Shown: in pieces, positions 34,656-44,016 of the stretch
Layout: each line of letters begins with the position of its first letter
How positions within the stretch are numbered: the stretch's first letter is position 1
From: Pseudomonas viridiflava
GTDB taxonomy: Bacteria > Pseudomonadota > Gammaproteobacteria > Pseudomonadales > Pseudomonadaceae
DNA length: 46,966 nucleotides
Direction of reading: 5' to 3'
Assembly: GCF_001642795.1 (NCBI RefSeq)
Contig: NZ_LKEH01000020.1
Coordinates: forward strand, 8,176 to 55,141
Made by a program: the position numbers and the translations under genes
Notes under the pieces: model-generated
Database searches by the model: none
Seen by the model: only the letters and a program-made list of their open reading frames with translations
What the model was told of the DNA's origin: nothing

Positions 34656-35591
34656 TCAAAGTAATCCCTGCTCGGCACACACCTTGACCACTTGTTCACG
34701 GAACCAGCCGTTGGCTTCGTCCTGATCGGCGTGGGCGCTCCATACCATGTCCAGGCTGAAGCCCGGCAGGTCAGGCGGCAACTCGTAAACAGCTATCCAG
34801 GGCTCGTTGCACAAGAGCGTCTGGATGCGCCGTGGCAATACCAGTATGAAATGTGTACCTTCCAGCAGTTGCAAGGCTGCCCGGTAACTGTTGGCCTTGG
34901 CCACGATATGACGCTCGACGCCCTTCGTCTGAAGCCAGCCGTCAACCATGTTGGTGTCCGAGGTCCACGGCGTCGGATAGACGTGATGCCTTGAGGTGAA
35001 CGTCTCAAGGTCGATCAGCGCGCTCACTGGTGCAGACTGGCTATCCATCACGCAGACCAGATCGTCTTCCAGCAGCACCTGGGCAATCAGGCTGTCAGGG
35101 ACCTTGTGAAAGCGAGGCCCGAAACACAAAGCCAGATCGAAACGGCCGTCTGCAAGTCGCTCGACCGGTAAGTGTTTGTCCAGTTTCTGGACATTGACCG
35201 CAACCGAGAAACCCGCAGCGACGAAGCCGCGCAGCAGGTGCGGCAGCACCAGCAGTTCAAAGTATTCAGGAGCGCAGACCGTGAAGGTGGTTTGCCCGCT
35301 GCTCGGGTCGAACAGGTTCAACCCGTCATGACAGAGGTTGACCTTGTGCAGTATCTGCTGCACATGGTCGTGCATGGCCATGGCCTTGCGGGTAGGACGC
35401 ATACCGTTGCGGGTGCTGATGAACAGGTCATCCTCGAAGTTGGCCCGCAGCTTCTTGAGGCAGTAACTGACTGTGGACTGGCTGACGTTCAGCGTCTCCG
35501 AGACCAGCGTCAGGTTGCGCTGCTCGAAGACCGAGACGAAGATCATCAGGTCCTGCATGTCCAGCTTTCTGAGGGCATTACTGTTGAGCAT
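34656..35591 (-). CDS. LysR-type transcriptional regulator
   Basis: 311 residues. HTH region: LMIFVSVFEQRNLTLVSETLNVSQSTVSYCLKKLRANFEDDLF, then the effector domain (about 95-305) beginning TTFTVCAPEYFELLVLPHLL. It belongs to the NodD/LinR-like branch by pattern. It lies 67 bp downstream of the CynX-like MFS gene on the same strand and may be co-transcribed with it and autoregulate the unit. Effector and targets are unknown. Confidence 0.85.
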   Translation of the reverse strand: MLNSNALRKLDMQDLMIFVSVFEQRNLTLVSETLNVSQSTVSYCLKKLRANFEDDLFISTRNGMRPTRKAMAMHDHVQQILHKVNLCHDGLNLFDPSSGQTTFTVCAPEYFELLVLPHLLRGFVAAGFSVAVNVQKLDKHLPVERLADGRFDLALCFGPRFHKVPDSLIAQVLLEDDLVCVMDSQSAPVSALIDLETFTSRHHVYPTPWTSDTNMVDGWLQTKGVERHIVAKANSYRAALQLLEGTHFILVLPRRIQTLLCNEPWIAVYELPPDLPGFSLDMVWSAHADQDEANGWFREQVVKVCAEQGLL

Positions 35592-35658
35592 CGAGTCATC
35601 TCGTTGGCACTGCGATCAAGGACCGGATCAGCACCAGCAAGATAACATCAAAACGCAA

Positions 35659-36888
35659 TCAGGCCGTCTTCCCTTCAGCAACACCGGCATGTGCTGACGA
35701 TTCGTGCAGGTGTCGGGCGTAGTGTCGCGGATCAAGACGCACGACCATCAGCAGCATCACGGCGACCAGCCCGATCAACGACCACCACGCGCCTGAGAAA
35801 CTGCCGGTCACGTCACGGATCACGCCAGCCAGCAAGGGTGACAGGCCGGCGATCAGATACCCCACACCCTGGACGAACGCGGTCAGACTGCCTGCCTGCT
35901 GCGGGTCATCGTAGTGATCCATGGAGACGATCAGGCTCATGGGGAACAGGCCGCCGATGCCCAGACCCAGCAGGCCGGTCCATAGCAGGCTCAGTTGCTG
36001 CGGCATCAGGATAAGACCGACGAAGCCCGCCATGATCAGCCCTAGCAGAACTGCCAGCACCAGACGCTTGTCGCGACTGCGATTGGCCAGCGCTGGCGTC
36101 ACCAGACCCGACACCACTTCCATCAGGGTCATGAAGCCCAACAACAGTCCGGCGTCCTGCTCGCTCCAGCCATTTTCAAGGTAATACGGTGCCAGCCAGG
36201 CCAGGGCACAGGTGTAGGACGCAGTACCCAGACCAAAAAAGACGCCCAACATCCAGGCCCTTGGCATCCGCGAAAACGCCTGTTTGCGGGGAGCTGCGGA
36301 CGATCCGCAGCTCTGGAACGCGTGGCGTTGAACCACCCAGAAACACAACGCCAGCAGCGCCAGCGCAGCCCAGATCGCCAGGCCGAACCGCCAGTTGCCG
36401 CTGTGACTCAGCATCAGCGGGCTGAAGGATGCGGCAATCGCCGCGCCACCCATGATCGCCGTGACGTAAAGGCCCATGCACAACGAGACATTGTCCTTGA
36501 AGCGTGACTTGATGAGTGCAGGCATCAGCGCCTGAATCATCGCGATGCCCAGCCCCGCCAGCACGGCGCTGAAGATCAGTTCAACCGCAGAGTCGAGAAA
36601 CAGCCGCGCCAGCGTCGCCACACCGATCAGCGCCAGCGAGATAGTGATGGTCAGGTAGGAGCCGACACGAGCGGCAATGCCCATGCCGACGAACATCGCC
36701 AGTCCCATGGCCATGACCGGCAGCATGGTCAGCAGTGATGCCATGCCGAACCCCAGCGAAATGTCCACCCTGATCGCCGACAACAATGGGCCGACCGCTG
36801 CCATCGAGGGGCGCAGGTTCAACGCCACCAACACGATGGCGACCATCAACCAGACACCTTGAGAAGCTGACCCGCGAGCACCTTGCAT
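35659..36888 (-). CDS. MFS transporter, CynX/NimT family
   Basis: 409 residues with about 12 membrane helices. The family-typical start is ALNLRPSMAAVGPLLSAIRVDISLGFGMASLLTMLPVMAMG. The CynX/NimT group contains the cyanate transporter homologue and 2-nitroimidazole exporters; no cyanase gene is nearby, so a cyanate role is not supported here. GGAAG precedes the ATG at 36888. It is probably a small unit with the downstream LysR gene. Confidence 0.87.
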   Translation of the reverse strand: MQGARGSASQGVWLMVAIVLVALNLRPSMAAVGPLLSAIRVDISLGFGMASLLTMLPVMAMGLAMFVGMGIAARVGSYLTITISLALIGVATLARLFLDSAVELIFSAVLAGLGIAMIQALMPALIKSRFKDNVSLCMGLYVTAIMGGAAIAASFSPLMLSHSGNWRFGLAIWAALALLALCFWVVQRHAFQSCGSSAAPRKQAFSRMPRAWMLGVFFGLGTASYTCALAWLAPYYLENGWSEQDAGLLLGFMTLMEVVSGLVTPALANRSRDKRLVLAVLLGLIMAGFVGLILMPQQLSLLWTGLLGLGIGGLFPMSLIVSMDHYDDPQQAGSLTAFVQGVGYLIAGLSPLLAGVIRDVTGSFSGAWWSLIGLVAVMLLMVVRLDPRHYARHLHESSAHAGVAEGKTA

Positions 36889-36995
36889 ATCATTATCTTC
36901 CTTTTAAAGAAGTGATGATTAGGCCGGGGCGAGTGACACGGGGCAAATCAAAAAACAGGCAGCGCTATCGATAAATCAGTTCGAACCTTTGGTAA

Positions 36996-38111
36996 TCAAG
37001 CGCTCTGGCGACGGCGACTGCAGGCTGCGACATGGCCTTCATGCGCGGCTTCAGACTCGGTTTGCGGCGCAGTTTCAGACGTGGCGACCTCATCGACAGC
37101 CATCCACCAGGTCATCCCGCGGCAGGGATAATCCAGGTAGAACGGCTGGCCCATCATGGGTGTGGTGATGGTCACGTTTTGCTCCCAGGCCAGGGCCAGA
37201 ATCCGGTCGAACGGCTCGTGCCAGGCGTGCATCGACAGGTCGAAGGTGCCGTTATGGATCGGCAGCAGCCAGCGACCGCGCAGGTCGAGGTGCGCCTGTA
37301 ACGTCTCTTCGGGCTGCATGTGCACCTGAGGCCATTCCACGTTATAGGCGCCGGTTTCCATCAGGGTCAGGTCGAACGGGCCGTAGTGCTCGCCAATGGT
37401 CTTGAAACCATCGAAGTAACCGCTGTCGCCGCTGAAGAAAATCCGTTGCTGATCGTTGATCATCACCCAGGACGCCCACAACGTCTGATTGCTGTCGCGC
37501 AAGGTACGCCCCGAGAAATGCTGGGACGGAGTGGCGACGAACTCGATGCCCTCCACTTCCGTGGACTGCCACCAGTCCAGTTGCCGCACCTTGTGCGCGG
37601 GCACACCCCATTCGATCAGCGTATCGCCCACGCCCAGCGGCGCGATGAAATGCTCGGTCTTTGCCATCAGCGCCTTGATCGCCATACGATCCAGGTGGTC
37701 GTAATGGTTGTGCGAGAGGATGACGGCAGTGATCGGCGGCAAATCTTCCAGACTGATCGGCGGCTGGTGAAAGCGCTGCGGCCCGGCCCATTGCACCGGC
37801 GACGCCCGCTCGGCAAACACCGGATCGGTCAGAAAGAAGCGGTTACGCAGTTTCAACAGAACGGTGGAATGCCCGAGCCGGTACACCGTGTTGTCAGGCG
37901 CGGCCAGCAGTTGCTGTCGTGACAGTGGCTGCACCGGCACCTTGCCCGCCGGACGTGTGTCCTTGGGTTTGTTGAACGCCTGATCCCAGAAAATGCCCAG
38001 CGTTCGAACGAGGCTGAACGGTTTCATCGGCGCATGATTACGATAACGCCCCTCGTGACGAGACAGGACGGGCAGTGAAGAGACATCCGTTTTCTGGTGG
38101 GTCGTGGCCAT
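36996..38111 (-). CDS. Metallo-beta-lactamase-fold hydrolase (UlaG/NAPE-PLD-like)
   Basis: 371 residues from the ATG at 38111 (MATTHQKTDV) with GGGAG upstream; the frame is open 36 codons further but without family-like sequence. The metal-binding motif is SHNHYDHLD (H134, H136, D138, H139), with a later FFSGDSGYFDGF aspartate and PIHNGTFDL histidine. The arrangement (RLGHSTVLLKL, FLTDPVF) matches the NAPE-PLD/UlaG branch. It is cytoplasmic by sequence; the substrate is unknown. It is divergent from the TetR regulator with a palindromic operator between, so it is probably repressed by that regulator. Confidence 0.88.
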   Translation of the reverse strand: MATTHQKTDVSSLPVLSRHEGRYRNHAPMKPFSLVRTLGIFWDQAFNKPKDTRPAGKVPVQPLSRQQLLAAPDNTVYRLGHSTVLLKLRNRFFLTDPVFAERASPVQWAGPQRFHQPPISLEDLPPITAVILSHNHYDHLDRMAIKALMAKTEHFIAPLGVGDTLIEWGVPAHKVRQLDWWQSTEVEGIEFVATPSQHFSGRTLRDSNQTLWASWVMINDQQRIFFSGDSGYFDGFKTIGEHYGPFDLTLMETGAYNVEWPQVHMQPEETLQAHLDLRGRWLLPIHNGTFDLSMHAWHEPFDRILALAWEQNVTITTPMMGQPFYLDYPCRGMTWWMAVDEVATSETAPQTESEAAHEGHVAACSRRRQSA

Positions 38112-38238
38112 GGTTTGCTGACTCCCTGGGACAGGTTGAGGCTCAGCCGTGCAAAAGTGTCTGCTATTACGTTGCAGGAGTCTGATGTCAAGCATGTGGC
38201 ATCGACAACATCGCTTCAAATGTGTAACAGTGCATTAC

Positions 38239-38253
38239 ACTACACGGTGTAGT
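38239..38253. promoter_or_regulatory. TetR-type operator between the MBL and TetR genes
   Basis: ACTACAC-G-GTGTAGT is a perfect 15-bp palindrome in the divergent region, 79 bp upstream of the TetR gene and 128 bp upstream of the hydrolase gene. Its placement is that of a shared operator for autoregulation and control of the neighbour. Confidence 0.65.
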
Positions 38254-38331
38254 TTTAAGCTTGCATGATCCACCGCGACAAGTAAACTGCCGAGTGTAAA
38301 TTTTCTCTAAACGCACGTTTGAAGCGAACCT

Positions 38332-38952
38332 ATGACAGCTCCCATGCGCCTCACCGATCAGAAACGCGAAGCCATCGTCCTGGCAGCCATTGCCGAGTTC
38401 GGTGACCGTGGTTTCGAGGTCACCAGCATGGACCGCATCGCCGCGCGGGCCGAGGTTTCCAAGCGCACGGTCTACAACCACTTTCCCAGCAAGGAAGAGC
38501 TTTTTGCCGAGATCCTCCAGCGTCTCTGGAACTGCTCTCCTCCGCAATCAGACGTGGTGTATCACGCCGACGTCGGTCTGCGCGAACAGTTGAGGGATCT
38601 GTTGACGGGCAAGATGCGCACCCTCAACGACAGCAGTTTTCTGGACCTCGCACGGGTCGTGGTCGGAGCAACCATCCATTCGCCCGAGCGCGCCCAGGTC
38701 TGGCTGGCACGCATCAACGAGCGCGAGGAAACCTTCAGCGCCTGGATTCGCGCCGCGCAGAAAGACGGACGACTGAAGCCGGTCGATCCGGGCTTTGCCG
38801 CCACGCAGGTGCACGCACTGCTCAAGTCGTTTGCGTTCTGGCCGCAGGTGACCTTTGGCGCCGCCCTGCTCAGCCCGGAAAAGCAGGACGAAATCGTCGA
38901 GTCGACCTTGAATCTGTTTCTTGGCTGGTACGAAAAGCCAACCGCGTCCTGA
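38332..38952 (+). CDS. TetR/AcrR-family repressor
   Basis: 206 residues. The N-terminal TetR HTH is complete (REAIVLAAIAEFGDRGFEVTSMDRIAARAEVSKRTVYNHFPSKEELFAEIL, about 11-62). The C-terminal ligand domain (about 80-200) resembles the AefR-like group. It probably binds the palindrome upstream and controls the divergent MBL hydrolase and itself. The D-aminoacylase gene follows 30 bp downstream on the same strand and may share its transcript. Ligand is unknown. Confidence 0.88.
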   Translation: MTAPMRLTDQKREAIVLAAIAEFGDRGFEVTSMDRIAARAEVSKRTVYNHFPSKEELFAEILQRLWNCSPPQSDVVYHADVGLREQLRDLLTGKMRTLNDSSFLDLARVVVGATIHSPERAQVWLARINEREETFSAWIRAAQKDGRLKPVDPGFAATQVHALLKSFAFWPQVTFGAALLSPEKQDEIVESTLNLFLGWYEKPTAS

Positions 38953-38982
38953 AGTGCAGCGAAAAGCACCCCGGAGACTGAC

Positions 38983-40446
38983 ATGCTGTACGACCTGCTG
39001 ATCCGTGATGCATTTGTGATCGACGGTAGCGGCGCGACCGGTTACCGCGCCGATGTGGCCATCCATGACGGACGCATCCTGCGCATTGGCGCACTGTCTG
39101 ACGCCTCTGCAATTGAAGAAATCGATGCCCACGGCCTGGTGCTGGCACCCGGATTCATCGACGTGCACACCCACGACGACACCGTGGTGATTCGCAAGCC
39201 CCAGATGCTGCCCAAGATCAGCCAGGGCGTGACCACCGTCATTGTCGGCAATTGTGGCATCAGCGCTTCGCCGGTCAGCCTGGCCGGTGACCCACCTGAC
39301 CCGATGAACCTGCTCGGGTCAGCCCGCGAGTTCGTCTACCCACGCTTTGCCGATTACCGTGCCGCCGTGCAGGCCGCCCGGCCAGCCGTCAATGTCGCGG
39401 CCCTGATCGGTCACACCGCCCTGCGCTGCAATCACATGAAGGACCTGCTGCGCACCGCCAGCGCGAGCGAGATCAGCGCCATGCGCGAGCAACTGCGTGA
39501 CAGCCTGGCAAATGGCGCGCTGGGGCTGTCCACAGGACTGGCCTACGCATCGGCCTTCAACGCCGAGACCGACGAAGTCATGCAGCTTGCCGAAGAACTG
39601 ACGGCGGTCGGCGCTGTGTACACCACGCATCTGCGCAGTGAGTTCGAGCCAGTGCTGGAGGCCATGGACGAAGCGTTTCGCATTGGACGTCATGCACAGG
39701 TGCCGGTGGTTATCTCACACCTCAAATGCGCAGGCGCGGGCAACTGGGGGCGCAGTCCACAGCTGTTATCAGCCCTGGAAAACGCTGCCGCCAGTCATCC
39801 GGTGGGCTGCGACTGTTATCCCTACGCGGCCAGTTCCTCGACACTGGACCTCAAGCAGGTGACCGATGCATTCAGAATCACGATCACCTGGTCCACACCG
39901 CACCCCGATCAGGGCGGACGTGACCTGGCGGACATCGCCGCCGACTGGAATCTCTCTCTGGAAGAAACCGCACGCCGGTTGCAGCCCGCGGGCGCGGTGT
40001 ATTACGGGATGGACGAGGCTGATGTGGAACGCATCCTCAGTCATCCGCTGACCATGATCGGCTCTGACGGCCTGCCGGAAGATCCTTTTCCGCATCCGCG
40101 CCTATGGGGCGCGTTCCCCAGGGTGCTCGGGCATTTCAGTCGCGACCGCAAACTGTTCGAGCTGCACACCGCCGTGCACAAGATGACGGGGCTTTGCGCT
40201 GCGCGCTTCGGGCTGCATCAGCGCGGTTTGATACGTGAAGGTTATTGGGCGGATCTGGTGTTGTTCGACCCGCAGCGCATCAGGGACGTTGCCGACTTCA
40301 AGGACCCGCAGCGCGCCGCCGAGGGCATTGAGCGCGTCTGGGTCAACGGCCGATTGAGCTACGCCGACGGTGTCGGGCAGACCGAACGATGGGGGCAGTT
40401 TCTGCCCCGTACCGATTCGCTGATGGATGGCTTCAAGGCGGGTTGA
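38983..40446 (+). CDS. N-acyl-D-amino-acid deacylase-like amidohydrolase
   Basis: 487 residues, amidohydrolase superfamily. The N-terminal metal site HTHDD (H62, H64) follows the APGFIDV strand. Other signatures are VGNCGIS, TTHLRSE, VISHLKCAG and the catalytic-aspartate region MIGSDGLPEDPFPHPRLWG. This is the D-aminoacylase family, which removes acyl groups from N-acyl-D-amino acids; actual substrates vary and cannot be read from sequence. CGGAG lies before the ATG. It lies 30 bp after the TetR gene and is convergent with fahA, 15 bp away. Confidence 0.88.
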   Translation: MLYDLLIRDAFVIDGSGATGYRADVAIHDGRILRIGALSDASAIEEIDAHGLVLAPGFIDVHTHDDTVVIRKPQMLPKISQGVTTVIVGNCGISASPVSLAGDPPDPMNLLGSAREFVYPRFADYRAAVQAARPAVNVAALIGHTALRCNHMKDLLRTASASEISAMREQLRDSLANGALGLSTGLAYASAFNAETDEVMQLAEELTAVGAVYTTHLRSEFEPVLEAMDEAFRIGRHAQVPVVISHLKCAGAGNWGRSPQLLSALENAAASHPVGCDCYPYAASSSTLDLKQVTDAFRITITWSTPHPDQGGRDLADIAADWNLSLEETARRLQPAGAVYYGMDEADVERILSHPLTMIGSDGLPEDPFPHPRLWGAFPRVLGHFSRDRKLFELHTAVHKMTGLCAARFGLHQRGLIREGYWADLVLFDPQRIRDVADFKDPQRAAEGIERVWVNGRLSYADGVGQTERWGQFLPRTDSLMDGFKAG

Positions 40447-40461
40447 CCACTCGCGCACTGA

Positions 40462-41748
40462 TCAACCGACGATGATGCCTCGGCACTCACCGAAGCCAAT
40501 CGACACCTGCCCGTCACGATGGCAACGCGCCCGCAGAATCACTTCGTCGCCGCGCTCCAGAAAGCGTCGTTCCTCGCCATTGGGCAGGGCTACCACCTGT
40601 TTGCCGCCTTCGGTCATTTCCAACAGACTGCCGAACTGCCCCGGCTGCGGGCCGGACAAGGTGCCGGTGCCTAACAGGTCACCCGGCTGCAACCTGCACC
40701 CGTTGACACTGTGATGCGCCACCATCTGCGCCACGGTCCAGTACATGTTCAGCGAATTGCTCACGGCCAGACGATGGGGCTGCGCGCCAGCGGCTTTCAT
40801 TTTCTCCGTCAGCAGCAGGACTTCCAGTTCGATGTCCAGTGCGCCGCCCTGTTGATCCGTCTGATCGAGCAGATACGGCAACGGCTGAGGATCGCCTTCG
40901 GGACGCGCCGGCTGAGCGCTGCGGAAAGGTTCCAGCGCTTCCGCTGTCACCACCCAGGGCGAAATTGTGGTCGCAAAACTCTTGGACAGGAAAGGCCCCA
41001 GCGGCTGGTATTCCCAGGCCTGAATGTCGCGTGCCGACCAGTCGTTGAGCAGACAGAAACCGGCGATATGTTCGCTCGCCTGTCCGATATCGATGGCCTC
41101 GCCCTGCTCGTTGCCCGGGCCGATCCAGACACCCAGTTCCAGCTCGTAGTCCAGACGCTTGCATGGCCCGAAGGTTGGTACGTCCTGGCCCGCCGCAAGG
41201 GTCTGGCCATTCGGGCGTTTGATCGAGGTGCCCGATGTGCAGAGAGTCGAGGCCCGACCGTGATAGCCGATGGGCACATATTTGTAATTGGGCAGCAATG
41301 GATTATCGGGCCGGAACAGCTTGCCGACGTTCAGTGCATGATGAATTCCAACGTAGAAATCGGTGTAATCACCCACCCTGGCTGGCAGATGCATCTTGCA
41401 GTCGCTCATGGGCAGCAGTAACTGCTCGGCGTTGGCTTGAGGTGAATTGGCTTCATCCAGCCAGTGCAGCAGCGCCGAGCGCAAGGTTTTGCGCGCATTG
41501 GCGCCAAGGGCAAAGAAATCGTTGAGTTGATCGCGGCTGGCGATCCCGGCGACCTCGCTTGCAGGGCCGTCGAACACACCGGCCTGCACGGCAGCCTTTA
41601 GATCAAGAATGCTGTCGCCGATGGCAACGCCGCCACGCGGCCCGGAGTCGCCGTGGCTGAACACGCCCAGTGGCAGGTTCTGCAAAGGGAAATCAGCGTG
41701 GCCGTTGGCGGACGCCACCCAGCTGCGGCGGTTCGAAGCGGTAGTCAT
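40462..41748 (-). CDS. fahA: Fumarylacetoacetase
   Basis: 428 residues. It has the FAH N-terminal domain (SWVASANGHADFPLQNLPLGVFS) and the C-terminal catalytic beta-roll with DYTDFYVGIHHALNVGKLFR, YHGRASTL, LDYELELGVWIG and LLNDWSARDIQAWEYQPLGPFLSKSF. It hydrolyses fumarylacetoacetate to fumarate and acetoacetate, the last step of the homogentisate pathway. Its start overlaps the hmgA stop by one base (TGATG), so the two are translationally coupled. Confidence 0.96.
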   Translation of the reverse strand: MTTASNRRSWVASANGHADFPLQNLPLGVFSHGDSGPRGGVAIGDSILDLKAAVQAGVFDGPASEVAGIASRDQLNDFFALGANARKTLRSALLHWLDEANSPQANAEQLLLPMSDCKMHLPARVGDYTDFYVGIHHALNVGKLFRPDNPLLPNYKYVPIGYHGRASTLCTSGTSIKRPNGQTLAAGQDVPTFGPCKRLDYELELGVWIGPGNEQGEAIDIGQASEHIAGFCLLNDWSARDIQAWEYQPLGPFLSKSFATTISPWVVTAEALEPFRSAQPARPEGDPQPLPYLLDQTDQQGGALDIELEVLLLTEKMKAAGAQPHRLAVSNSLNMYWTVAQMVAHHSVNGCRLQPGDLLGTGTLSGPQPGQFGSLLEMTEGGKQVVALPNGEERRFLERGDEVILRARCHRDGQVSIGFGECRGIIVG

Positions 41749-43052
41749 CAGGGCAGTTCCTTGTGAAAGGTCTTGGCCATGCCGTTCCAGCAGGCGTCGT
41801 AATCGGTCTGTCGTTGCGGGCAGTCCAGCGCATGACGACTGGGGCGCAAGACCTTGCCGGTCTCGAACATGAACGCCATGGTGTTCTCGATCTTGTGCGG
41901 TTTGAGCTCGGCGGCCATGGCTTTTTCTGCCGTGACGTTGTCGGGCCCGTGCGCGCTCATGCAGTTATGCAGCGAAACGCCACCGGGCATGAAGCCTTCG
42001 GCCTTGGCGTCGTAGGCACCTTCGATCAGGCCCATGAATTCGTTCATCAGGTTGCGATGAAACCAGGGCGGCCGGAAGGTGTTTTCCGCCACCATCCAGC
42101 GTGGCGGAAAGATCACGAAGTCAACGTTGGCCTGTCCATGGATGGCACTTGGCGAGGTCAGTACGGTGAAAATCGACGGGTCGGGATGGTCGAAGCTGAC
42201 GGTGCCGAGGGTATTGAAGCGGCGCAGATCATACTTGTAGGGCACGTTGTTGCCGTGCCAGCCGACCACGTCGAACGGCGAGTGATCCAGTTGCGTGGAC
42301 CACAGTTCTCCGAGGAATTTCTGCACCAGCTCCATCGGCTCGTCACGTTCCTCAAACCACGCAACCGGCGCCATGAAGTCCCGCGGATTGGCCAGCCCAT
42401 TGCTGCCGATCGGCCCCAGATCGGGCAGGCGTAACGCACAGCCGTGGTTCTCGCACACATAGCCACGTGCATCGCCGTCGAGCAGGTGTACGCTGAACTT
42501 CATGCCGCGCGGCACTACGGCAATTTCCTGCGGCTCGATGTCCAGCAGGCCCAGCTCGGTGACCAGTCGCAGGCGCCCCTGTTGCGGCACGATCAGCCAT
42601 TCCCCGTCAGCGTTGAAGAACGCCCGCTGCATCGAGGCATTGGCCGCATACACATACACACTGACGCCCTCGGCCTGATCCGCTGCCGAGGTGCTGGCCA
42701 GGGTGATCAGGCCGTCGAGAAAGTCGGTGGGGTCATCGGGAATATCGAAGGCATTCCAGCGCAAGCGGTTGGGCGTGATCGGCCCCTGCCCGGCTCCGGT
42801 GATCTGTCGTGTCATGCGCTGATAGGCAGGATGCGCGGCAGACGGCTTGATGCGATAGAGCCAGCTGCGTCGCGCTTCGTCACGCGATACCGTGAACGCG
42901 GTGCCAGACAACTGCTCGGCGTAAAGGCCCAACGGGTGCTTCTGCGGCGAGTTCTGGCCGAGGGGCAACGCGTCGGGCAGCGCTTCGCTGCTGAACTGAT
43001 TGCCGAAGCCGGTCTGATAGGTCAGCGGCTGTTGCGGGAAGTGTGCAGGCAT
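41748..43052 (-). CDS. hmgA: Homogentisate 1,2-dioxygenase
   Basis: 434 residues, full length, beginning with the family pattern [28 protein letters not shown]. Cupin-like core segments include [45 protein letters not shown] and MSAHGPD, which hold the ferrous-iron histidines and glutamate. It cleaves the ring of homogentisate to maleylacetoacetate. It is coupled to fahA. Its promoter region, shared with divergent hmgR, carries the three-half-site operator described separately. Confidence 0.96.
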   Translation of the reverse strand: MPAHFPQQPLTYQTGFGNQFSSEALPDALPLGQNSPQKHPLGLYAEQLSGTAFTVSRDEARRSWLYRIKPSAAHPAYQRMTRQITGAGQGPITPNRLRWNAFDIPDDPTDFLDGLITLASTSAADQAEGVSVYVYAANASMQRAFFNADGEWLIVPQQGRLRLVTELGLLDIEPQEIAVVPRGMKFSVHLLDGDARGYVCENHGCALRLPDLGPIGSNGLANPRDFMAPVAWFEERDEPMELVQKFLGELWSTQLDHSPFDVVGWHGNNVPYKYDLRRFNTLGTVSFDHPDPSIFTVLTSPSAIHGQANVDFVIFPPRWMVAENTFRPPWFHRNLMNEFMGLIEGAYDAKAEGFMPGGVSLHNCMSAHGPDNVTAEKAMAAELKPHKIENTMAFMFETGKVLRPSRHALDCPQRQTDYDACWNGMAKTFHKELP

Positions 43053-43103
43053 CTGGACCTCTTGTTGTTATGGGTCGAGCGACTGAAAAAGTGTAACAGA
43101 AAG

Positions 43104-43128
43104 CGTAAGGCCATTACGCATAACGTAA
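43104..43128. promoter_or_regulatory. Three-half-site operator at hmgA/hmgR
   Basis: CGTAA (43104-43108), five bases, TTACG (43114-43118), five bases, CGTAA (43124-43128). It can be read as two overlapping 17-bp palindromes, GCGTAA-N5-TTACGC and ATTACG-N5-CGTAAT. HmgR of P. putida is known to bind a 17-bp palindrome at the hmg promoter. It lies 52 bp before the hmgA ATG and has a twin upstream of maiA. Confidence 0.75.
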
Positions 43129-43187
43129 TTTGAGTTTGCAGGCCGGTCAAGCTATAAAGCTGCCTTCCCTGACCGGCGCACTCCCCA

Positions 43188-43976
43188 ATGACTCAAGAGA
43201 CCGAAAGTCCGGCCAACGGACGCCAACAGAAGGTCCAGGCTGCTGAAGTGGGCCTTGGCGTGCTCAAGGCTCTCGCAGAGCTGTCACCTTCCACGCCGCT
43301 GTCGAAGCTGGCCGAACACCTGGGCATGCCTGCCGCCAAGGTTCATCGCTATCTGCAGGCGCTGGTCGCCAGCGGCTTCGCTGAACAGGATGCCGTCACC
43401 AGCCATTACGGCCTGGGCCGCGAAGCGTTGCAGGTCGGTCTGGCATCGCTGGGCAAACTGGACGTGCTGAAAATCGCCGCGCCCTGGCTGGCGAACCTGC
43501 GCGACGAGTTGAATCAGACCTGCTTTCTGGCAGTGTGGGGCAACAAGGGGCCTACCGTGGTGTACGTAGAGCCGTCGCTGGGTGCGGTGACGCTGGTTAC
43601 GCAGATCGGATCGGTACTGCCGTTGCTCAGCTCTTCCACCGGCATGGTGTTCGAAAGCTTTCTGGCAGCCGCCGAAACCGCGCCCCTGCGCAAACAGGAA
43701 ACGCCACAGCTGACGACTGCTCAATTGAAGGAAGTCGATCGGCACCTGCAGCAGATCCGCACAACAGGCGTGCATCAGATTCAGGGTTTGCTGATGCCAG
43801 GCATCAACGCCGCATCCTGCCCGCTGTTCACAATGGGCAACAAGCTGGCGGGCGTGATCACAGTCGTCGGGCCAGGCTCGATACTGACTGATCAGGCGCA
43901 GAGCATCGCGGCCACTCGCCTGCTGGAAACGGCAACCGCCATCAGCGAACGCATGGGCGGCTCGATGCCCGTGTGA
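43188..43976 (+). CDS. hmgR: IclR-family regulator HmgR
   Basis: 262 residues. The IclR winged HTH (KVQAAEVGLGVLKALAELSPSTPLSKLAEHLGMPAAKVHRYLQALVASGFAEQD) is followed by the effector-binding GAF-like domain (about 85-258; GSVLPLLSSSTGMVFESFL, MPGINAASCPLFTMGNKLAGVITVVGPGS). It is divergent from hmgA; in P. putida the equivalent HmgR represses hmgABC and is released by homogentisate. The ATG at 43188 lacks a clear ribosome site. The maiA operator suggests it also controls the maiA-hpd unit here. Confidence 0.88.
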   Translation: MTQETESPANGRQQKVQAAEVGLGVLKALAELSPSTPLSKLAEHLGMPAAKVHRYLQALVASGFAEQDAVTSHYGLGREALQVGLASLGKLDVLKIAAPWLANLRDELNQTCFLAVWGNKGPTVVYVEPSLGAVTLVTQIGSVLPLLSSSTGMVFESFLAAAETAPLRKQETPQLTTAQLKEVDRHLQQIRTTGVHQIQGLLMPGINAASCPLFTMGNKLAGVITVVGPGSILTDQAQSIAATRLLETATAISERMGGSMPV

Positions 43977-43982
43977 AGTCAG

Positions 43983-44007
43983 TGCCCGGCGCTGAACGCA
44001 CCGGGCA
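43983..44007. terminator. Hairpin between convergent hmgR and hpd
   Basis: TGCCCGG (43983-43989) and CCGGGCA (44001-44007) form a perfect seven-base stem in the 40-bp space between convergent genes. No T-tract follows on either strand, so any termination would be weak. Confidence 0.45.
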
Positions 44008-44016
44008 TCAATCTCA

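Noticed and set aside
35659..36888. Cyanate detoxification cluster around the CynX-like transporter
   Set aside because: No cyanase (cynS) or carbonic anhydrase gene is nearby; the label reflects only the transporter family.
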